Assembly (NCBI GenBank): GCA_023473405.1
Contig: JAMCZD010000378.1
Span: 417-6,381 of the forward strand
From: Candidatus Omnitrophota bacterium
GTDB lineage: Bacteria > Verrucomicrobiota > Verrucomicrobiia > Limisphaerales > UBA1319
Direction of reading: 5' to 3'
Length of the DNA stretch: 5,965 nt
Part shown: positions 1 through 4,077 of the stretch, one piece after another
How positions within the stretch are numbered: the stretch's first letter is position 1
How the letters are laid out: each line of letters starts with the position of its first letter
The notes under the pieces: generated by a model
The model's input: the letters and a program-made list of their open reading frames with translations, nothing else
Databases searched by the model: none
Told to the model about the DNA's origin: nothing
Translations under genes and position numbers: made by a program

Positions 1-252
1 AATGGATTTTACCTTTCCTTGTTTTCTGATTTCCCAAGCGAAATATGGGGATGAATCGGGGGGCTAGCCGGGGTGCCTCTCAAGAGAGCTTGTCTGGCAG
101 CGAGCTGGGCCAATGCAAGGGGAGAGCGCGGTTTGCTTTGCAGGCTGGCATGCGCTAACTGGAGGAAAAGATCGATATTTGAAATATCTTTGGCTAGCTC
201 TTCCCCGGGGGATAAATGGGAAGAACGGCGACTCTTCTCTACCAGAATGAAA
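1..252. other. Left flank with no supported gene
   Basis: This stretch lies beyond the terminator of the repeat-protein gene. No open frame here has both a plausible ribosome binding site and protein-like composition; the short frames that cross it contain out-of-frame Arg/Pro/Ser-rich peptide. It holds several short palindromes (GGCTAGCC at 62-69, GATATTTGAAATATC at 174-188, CCCCGGGG at 203-210). On the minus strand the purine run AAGGAAAGG at 20-12 sits close to the left edge and could be the ribosome binding site of a gene starting just outside the window, but no start codon is visible. Confidence 0.6.
174..188. repeat. AT-rich inverted repeat GATATTT-G-AAATATC
   Basis: Two 7-bp arms flank a single central G, giving an exact inverted repeat in otherwise GC-rich DNA. 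The one-base centre is too tight for a good RNA hairpin, so if it means anything it is more likely a site for a dimeric DNA-binding protein upstream of a gene lying to the left. A second, overlapping pairing (AAAGAT at 167-172 with ATCTTT at 186-191) has a different centre. No known operator is recognised and chance is possible. Confidence 0.3.
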
Positions 253-278
253 CAGGGCGGCGCCGCGGCGCCGCCCTG
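244..278 (-). terminator. Probable Rho-independent terminator of the repeat-protein gene
   Basis: Positions 253-278 form a perfect 26-base palindrome (arms CAGGGCGGCGCCG and CGGCGCCGCCCTG). It can fold as an 11-bp stem closed by a CGCG tetraloop. In the minus-strand transcript it begins 32 bases after the stop codon at 311 and is followed by the modest U-rich stretch TTTCATTCT (252-244). Position, stem strength and orientation fit an intrinsic terminator; the interrupted U tract is the weak point. No T run follows it on the plus strand, so it is unlikely to work in that direction. Confidence 0.75.
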
Positions 279-310
279 ATGCTGTGGGAAGTGTCCCTGA
301 CTTTAAACGG

Positions 311-3300
311 TTATTGTCGCAACCGATAGAACTTATGGCCGGCGGTCGGGGTAATGGTTTGCGGACTGGTTGATGCGACATCAGTCCACTGGCCGGCGAG
401 GTCATCGGCGGCTTGCAGGGTAGCTGTCCCCGGCCATGAGAGCACGATGGCATTACCTTGGAGCGCGATGCTCAAGGGACCCGGTTGGACTAGAGGCTTC
501 TGGATGGTCATCCCATACAGAATGGTCAATCCGCCGTTGCCCATGGTGCCGGTAACGCTTCCGTTGGCAACCGCGACACTGGGGAAGTACATGGTGTTAG
601 CGGAGGTGAACGTTTGACTGGCCGCGAACGGTTTGGCAGTAGCCCCGGGGATAGTGAAGGCAGCGGTCGATCCGTAGTAGAAATAGAGATCAACAACCGA
701 CATATCATTCAAACCGCTGATGGTAAAGTCGGCTTGGCCGGTGATTTGCGCGCCTGAGCCAACCAGGATGTAATCCCCGAAGAGCGCGGCGGTGGCGGTC
801 GGATCGGAACCGGCATTCAGATCGTCGCCGGCTACTGGGCCGATGGTAAACCCGATGGTAGTAGCGCCACCGATCGAGTTGAGCAGGTTGTTGGTGGTGA
901 CGGTAATGTTGTCATTGTCCGTCCCATCCGGGAGTTGGGAATTGGCCAGAACGCCATTCCAGACGCTGCCGCCGCCGGCTGCGCCTTGACCGGAGAAGGT
1001 GGGACCGGGACCGCGAGGGACGGGATTATTTCGGGCGCCGTTGAAATCGAGGTTGACCGTGACAGCGGCCAATGCCTCGTTCAGGACGGCGAAGGTGAAG
1101 TAGTTGGTCTGCACGACCGGCGGTGTGGCCGAATCACTGAAGATGATCCCTATCGTGTTGGTGGAACCTTGTTTCCAATTGCCGGGCGGGGTGTAGGTAA
1201 CGGCGGTTATCGCTGAACCAGACGGTTTAGTGACGGTTGCCGTCACCGCCTGCCCGTTCACGAGAAGCTGGACGGAACTGGGAACGACCTGGGTAATATA
1301 ATCCTGCAATTCAACGCTGATGGGAGAATTGTCCAAGACTCCCGCGCCGGTTGGCGAAGCGGACTTAATGAATGGGCGAGGCAACGGTTTCTGAATCGTC
1401 AAGCCATAGAGAATGGTCAAAGGATTCCCGGTGCCCATGACACCGGTGATGGTCCCGTTGGTTACCGCCACTTTGGCAAATGCGGTCACGCCGCTTCCCG
1501 CTGGATGATACGTTGTTGTCGTAGCGTAAATGCCGCTGGCGGTAAACGGCGTGCGCGAGGCGCCCGGTATGAAAAACTCGGACGAACCTCCCGAATAGAA
1601 GTAAAGATCGACGAATGGCACGTCACCTAACCCGCTAATGCTGAAGTCGGCAATCCCGGTTATCTGTCCACCATTCCCAATACCTACCAAGACATAATCC
1701 CCAAACAGCGCCCTGCCATCGGTCGGAGAGGAGCCCGCGCTGGTGCCACTGCAAGCGACCGGCCCGATGCTGAAGCTGACGGATGAAGGTTCTCCGAGAG
1801 AGTTGAGTACGTCATTTGTGCTGACAGTCATATTGTCGTCGTTGGAGCCGTCCGGTTGTTGGGATTCGGCCTTGACACCATTCCAGATCGTGCCGCCGCC
1901 CACGGCGCTCGGACCGGAGAAGGTAACGGCAGGTCCCAGTTGTCCGGGAGAATTCCGGGTGCCGTTGAAATCGAGGTTATAAGTCAGTTTAGCCAGAGCT
2001 TCGTCTACGGCGACAAAGCTGAAGGTCTTGGTTTGCACAACGGGTGTGGCTGAATCATCGCCATAAACTACCTTGACGATATTGGTAGAACCGGGCACCC
2101 ATGTCGGAGACGGATCGTAGGTGATCGTGGTGGTTGTTGAACCGGTTGGTTTGCTGACCGTAGCCGCCACCACCTGTCCGTTCACCAGCAGTTGAACTGA
2201 GGTGGGAACGACTTGAGTGACGTAATCCTCCAATTCAACGATTACTGGCGCGTTGCCCAATATATTACCGATTATCGGCGCATAAGACTTGACGTAGGGA
2301 CGCGGCAATGGTTTCTGGATCGTCAAGCCATAGAGAAGGGTCGTCGGAGTGCCAGTACCCATCACGCCGGTGATAGTGCCGTTGGCGACCGGTACCTTGG
2401 CGAAATAGCGGACGTTGGCCGGGGTGTATATTCCGCCGCCAACAAACATCGCCGGCGAATTGTTCGTGATAAAGAACTCACCCGAGGCCCCATATATGAA
2501 ATACAAATCCACAAACGGCGTGTCGCCCAGACCGCTAATGGTAAAGTCGGCAATACCGGTGATTTGTCCGCCGTTCCCAATTCCCACAACCAGATAGTCG
2601 CTCAAGAGAGCCGATGAGGCAGTTGGGTCGACTCCGGCGCTGAACCCGCTGCAGGCCACTGGACCAACGCTGAAACTCACGGTCGAATCTTCGCCGAGCG
2701 AGTTGAGCACGTTGTTCGTGCTGACGGTCAAATTGTCGTCGTTGGACCCGTCCGGTTGTTGCGACTCGGCATTCACTCCGTTCCAGACGCTGGCTCCTCC
2801 GGCCGGACCCTGGCCAACGTAAGTGGTGGCGGGTCCGAGTTGTCCGGGGGAGTTCCGGGTGCCGTTGAAATCAAGATTATACGTCACCGCCGCCAAGGCC
2901 TCGTCCAGGGCAGCGAAGCTGTAATTGTTGGTTCGCATGACCGATGGGGTTGAAGTATCACCGAAGATAAGGCTAAAAGTATTGGTCGAGCCAGGTACCC
3001 AGGCGGGAACAGGATTATAGGTGACCGTCGTGATTGCTGAACCAGCCGGCTTGCTGACCGTCGCCGCCACGACCTGTCCGTTCACCAACAGTTGGACCGA
3101 GCTGGGAACGACCTGGGTGACGTAATCCTGCAATTCGATGATGATGGGCGCGTTGGTCTTGACCTCGTTGCCCGACGGCGAGACGGAATTGATGATTGGA
3201 GCCGGCAACGGCGCTTGAATCGTCATGCCATACAGAACAATTGTAGCGGGGCCCGTGCCAACGGTGCCGGTGGCAATTCCATTAACCACCGGCAACTTCG

Positions 3301-3889
3301 CGTAGTGAACGGTATTAGCCGGTGTGAATGCCCCGTTCGCAACAAAGGGCACGAGCGTAGCGCCGGGCATGTTGAAATTTGCGTTATACGCCCAGTAGAA
3401 ATAGACGTCCACAAAAGGCACGTCGCCCAGTCCGCTGAAGGTGAAGTCGGCAATTCCGGTGGTTTGCCCGGCGGCCCCCACGGCCATATAATCGCCGAAC
3501 AAGGCAGCAGTGGCATTCGGATCGGTGCCGGCATTGGGACCGTCACCCGCTACGGGGCTTATGGTGAAGCTGACGCCGGTGGTGTCACCCAGCGAATTGA
3601 CCATGTTAGTATAGCCGACGGTGAGATTGTCGTCATTGTTACCGTCCGGAAGGATAGAGTCTACCAGGACTCCATTCCAGGTGTTGCCTCCGCCCGCGGC
3701 GCCCTGGCCGACGTAGGTTGGGCCTGGACCACGCGGATCGGGGGCGTTTCGAGCGCCATTGAAGTCGATGTTGTAAGTCATGGCGCCAATGTCGGCGGGG
3801 CCCGATTGGGTTGAGACGGTTCCGGCGAACCAGGTCGAGCCCATCGCGATTGCAGCGAGTCCGATTAGGTAATTACGAGATAGAATCAT
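311..3889 (-). CDS. Secreted tandem-repeat beta-sandwich protein (A-B-A-B-A-B-A plus verrucomicrobial C-terminal domain), function unknown
   Basis: Complete 1192-residue protein. The start is set by AAGGAG five bases upstream of ATG and by the signal peptide that follows: basic MILSRN, then a hydrophobic stretch to about residue 23 and a small-residue region near 24-30, so it is probably Sec-exported. The mature part alternates two module types. A modules lie at about 38-225, 336-525, 636-833 and 944-1130 and share (T)YNxDFNGxRN, a GGG..WNGV motif, an acidic PDGxNDDN loop, SLG..xxVSF, LFGDY, ITGIADF, ISGLGDxPFVDLYF and LYGxTIQ. B modules at about 232-335, 532-635 and 840-943 share a DYVTQVVPSSVQLLVNGQ core and look Ig-like, of a sort I associate with verrucomicrobial surface proteins. 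The linker IQKPLPRP joins A to B. Residues 1134-1192 form a different C-terminal domain (VLSWPG, LQAADDL, WTDV, FYRLRQ), possibly for export or anchoring. There is no PEP-CTERM tail, no LPXTG and no recognised catalytic site. Only two cysteines occur, C413 and C713. The gene lies 188 bp downstream of a malectin-domain gene on the same strand. An adhesin, a glycan-binding protein or an envelope structural protein are all possible; the function is unknown to me. Confidence 0.95.
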   Translation of the reverse strand: MILSRNYLIGLAAIAMGSTWFAGTVSTQSGPADIGAMTYNIDFNGARNAPDPRGPGPTYVGQGAAGGGNTWNGVLVDSILPDGNNDDNLTVGYTNMVNSLGDTTGVSFTISPVAGDGPNAGTDPNATAALFGDYMAVGAAGQTTGIADFTFSGLGDVPFVDVYFYWAYNANFNMPGATLVPFVANGAFTPANTVHYAKLPVVNGIATGTVGTGPATIVLYGMTIQAPLPAPIINSVSPSGNEVKTNAPIIIELQDYVTQVVPSSVQLLVNGQVVAATVSKPAGSAITTVTYNPVPAWVPGSTNTFSLIFGDTSTPSVMRTNNYSFAALDEALAAVTYNLDFNGTRNSPGQLGPATTYVGQGPAGGASVWNGVNAESQQPDGSNDDNLTVSTNNVLNSLGEDSTVSFSVGPVACSGFSAGVDPTASSALLSDYLVVGIGNGGQITGIADFTISGLGDTPFVDLYFIYGASGEFFITNNSPAMFVGGGIYTPANVRYFAKVPVANGTITGVMGTGTPTTLLYGLTIQKPLPRPYVKSYAPIIGNILGNAPVIVELEDYVTQVVPTSVQLLVNGQVVAATVSKPTGSTTTTITYDPSPTWVPGSTNIVKVVYGDDSATPVVQTKTFSFVAVDEALAKLTYNLDFNGTRNSPGQLGPAVTFSGPSAVGGGTIWNGVKAESQQPDGSNDDNMTVSTNDVLNSLGEPSSVSFSIGPVACSGTSAGSSPTDGRALFGDYVLVGIGNGGQITGIADFSISGLGDVPFVDLYFYSGGSSEFFIPGASRTPFTASGIYATTTTYHPAGSGVTAFAKVAVTNGTITGVMGTGNPLTILYGLTIQKPLPRPFIKSASPTGAGVLDNSPISVELQDYITQVVPSSVQLLVNGQAVTATVTKPSGSAITAVTYTPPGNWKQGSTNTIGIIFSDSATPPVVQTNYFTFAVLNEALAAVTVNLDFNGARNNPVPRGPGPTFSGQGAAGGGSVWNGVLANSQLPDGTDNDNITVTTNNLLNSIGGATTIGFTIGPVAGDDLNAGSDPTATAALFGDYILVGSGAQITGQADFTISGLNDMSVVDLYFYYGSTAAFTIPGATAKPFAASQTFTSANTMYFPSVAVANGSVTGTMGNGGLTILYGMTIQKPLVQPGPLSIALQGNAIVLSWPGTATLQAADDLAGQWTDVASTSPQTITPTAGHKFYRLRQ
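314..490 (-). other. C-terminal domain (sorting-type) of the repeat protein
   Basis: Residues 1134-1192 share nothing with the A or B modules. They follow the same linker that elsewhere leads into a B module (IQKPL, then VQPG instead of PRP). The pattern LSI.LQGNAIVLSWPG, LQAADDL.GQWTDV, then KFYRLRQ at the very end matches a short C-terminal beta domain that I associate with many secreted proteins of Verrucomicrobiota. A role in export or surface attachment is inferred from its terminal position, not shown. Confidence 0.7.
500..1060 (-). repeat. Repeat unit 4 (A module only)
   Basis: Residues 944-1130, the last A module, followed by the C-terminal domain instead of a B module. It begins TVNLDFNGARN, where the other units have TYN. 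It has the acidic loop PDGTDNDN (987-994), LFGDY and a variant signature ISGLNDMSVVDLYFYYG in place of ISGLGD.PFVDLYF. In several places it resembles unit 1 more than its neighbour unit 3: GARN, PRGPGPT, PVAGD, NAGxDPxATAALFGDY and a PGAT...PF segment. Confidence 0.9.
1061..1984 (-). repeat. Repeat unit 3 (A3 + B3)
   Basis: Residues 636-943, the longest unit (308 residues) because of an insertion around residues 788-802 (ATTTTYHPAGSG) in the variable part of A3. A3 is very close to A2: NGTRNSPGQLGP, AESQQPDGSNDDN, PVACSG and GIGNGGQITGIADF are shared. B3 (840-943) is the most diverged B module, for example DYITQVV and NGQAVTATVTKP. The 18-base stretch at 1961-1978, at the start of this unit, recurs exactly at 1037-1054 at the start of unit 4. 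Confidence 0.9.
1985..2884 (-). repeat. Repeat unit 2 (A2 + B2)
   Basis: Residues 336-635 (300 residues). A2 is the closest relative of A3 along most of its length, including a single cysteine in PVACSG (C413). B2 (532-635) keeps DYVTQVVPTSVQLLVNGQ and, like B1 and B3, ends in the phrase DEALA(K/A) that runs directly into the next A module. The DNA is also similar to the neighbouring units, which is consistent with tandem duplication followed by drift. Confidence 0.9.
2885..3778 (-). repeat. Repeat unit 1 (A1 + B1)
   Basis: Residues 38-335 (298 residues), starting right after the signal peptide and a short spacer. A1 has NGARNAPDPRGPGPT, the loop PDGNNDDN (81-88), PVAGDGPNAG and the variant ISGLGD-like signature FSGLGDVPFVDVYFYW. 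It lacks the cysteine of units 2 and 3. The linker after A1 is IQAPLPAP, where later units have IQKPLPRP. B1 (232-335) is nearly the same as B2 over NGQVVAATVSKP. Confidence 0.9.
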
Positions 3890-3894
3890 ATCAT

Positions 3895-3900
3895 CTCCTT
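3895..3900 (-). promoter_or_regulatory. Ribosome binding site of the repeat-protein gene
   Basis: AAGGAG on the minus strand, five bases before the ATG at 3889, inside AAAAAGGAGATGAT. It is a strong Shine-Dalgarno match. It decides the start in favour of the first Met rather than M16 or M37, which would remove the signal peptide. Confidence 0.85.
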
Positions 3901-3980
3901 TTTGTTAGTTTGGGCTACACTTCAGCAAACATGGATTACTTTAAGGTTGGTTTGATGGTTAGGTTGCTTTCTTAATTGGG

Positions 3981-4000
3981 ATGCGCTTGAAAGAACGCAT
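3981..4000 (-). other. Small stem-loop in the intergenic leader
   Basis: In the transcript, ATGCGTT pairs with AGCGCAT (seven pairs including one U-G) around the six-base loop CTTTCA. It is followed by CCCAATTAAG, not by a U tract, so it is not a normal intrinsic terminator. It could be a processing or stabilising hairpin between two cotranscribed genes, or chance. Confidence 0.3.
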
Positions 4001-4077
4001 ATCCGCTCGAGGAATTATGTTTTAGAGTCTGGTTTCTGGTTTGGTTTGACACGACTGCGGTTCATACGATCCCGTCA

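Larger units (their letters stand above)
3890..4077 (-). promoter_or_regulatory. G-poor intergenic leader upstream of the repeat-protein gene
   Basis: This 188-bp gap separates the two genes. In the transcribed orientation it is rich in A and C and poor in G, and it holds eight AACC motifs (GGTT on the plus strand at 3945, 3949, 3957, 3962, 4031, 4038, 4043 and 4059). I see no convincing -35/-10 pair and no terminator with a U tract, so read-through from the malectin gene is possible; a separate promoter cannot be excluded. An unstructured leader that keeps the ribosome binding site open is one reading. Confidence 0.4.

Noticed and set aside
6..37. Minus-strand TTGGGA / TAAAAT as a promoter for a gene to the left
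   Set aside because: The spacing between the two boxes is 20 bases, too long for a standard promoter, and the TTGGGA match is weak.
73..279. A 68-residue plus-strand frame in the left flank
   Set aside because: No ribosome binding site, ends inside the terminator palindrome (GGAAAPP), and has no protein-like pattern.
64..453. A 129-residue minus-strand frame across the end of the repeat gene and its terminator
   Set aside because: Out of frame with the real gene, runs through the terminator palindrome, and has random-looking Ser/Pro/Arg-rich composition.
2213..2617. A 134-residue plus-strand open frame
   Set aside because: Antisense shadow of repeat unit 2; composition (DVILQFNDYWRV) is the reverse complement of the conserved ELQDYVTQV region and appears again at 3092.
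500..3778. CRISPR array or mobile element as the explanation for the regular repeats
   Set aside because: The repeats are about 0.9 kb, in frame and coding, with drifted copies; no short direct repeats with unique spacers, transposase or terminal inverted repeats are visible.
3092..3814. A 240-residue plus-strand open frame antisense to the start of the repeat gene
   Set aside because: It overlaps fully with the well-supported repeat protein. Its peptide is the antisense of the repeats, so similar shadow frames recur in each unit (for example 2213-2617), and it has no ribosome binding site or recognisable domain.
311..3889. PEP-CTERM, LPXTG or autotransporter signature in the repeat protein
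   Set aside because: The C-terminus has no PEP motif, no terminal membrane helix with a basic tail and no sortase motif, and nothing like a 12-strand barrel; it ends in a soluble domain with FYRLRQ.
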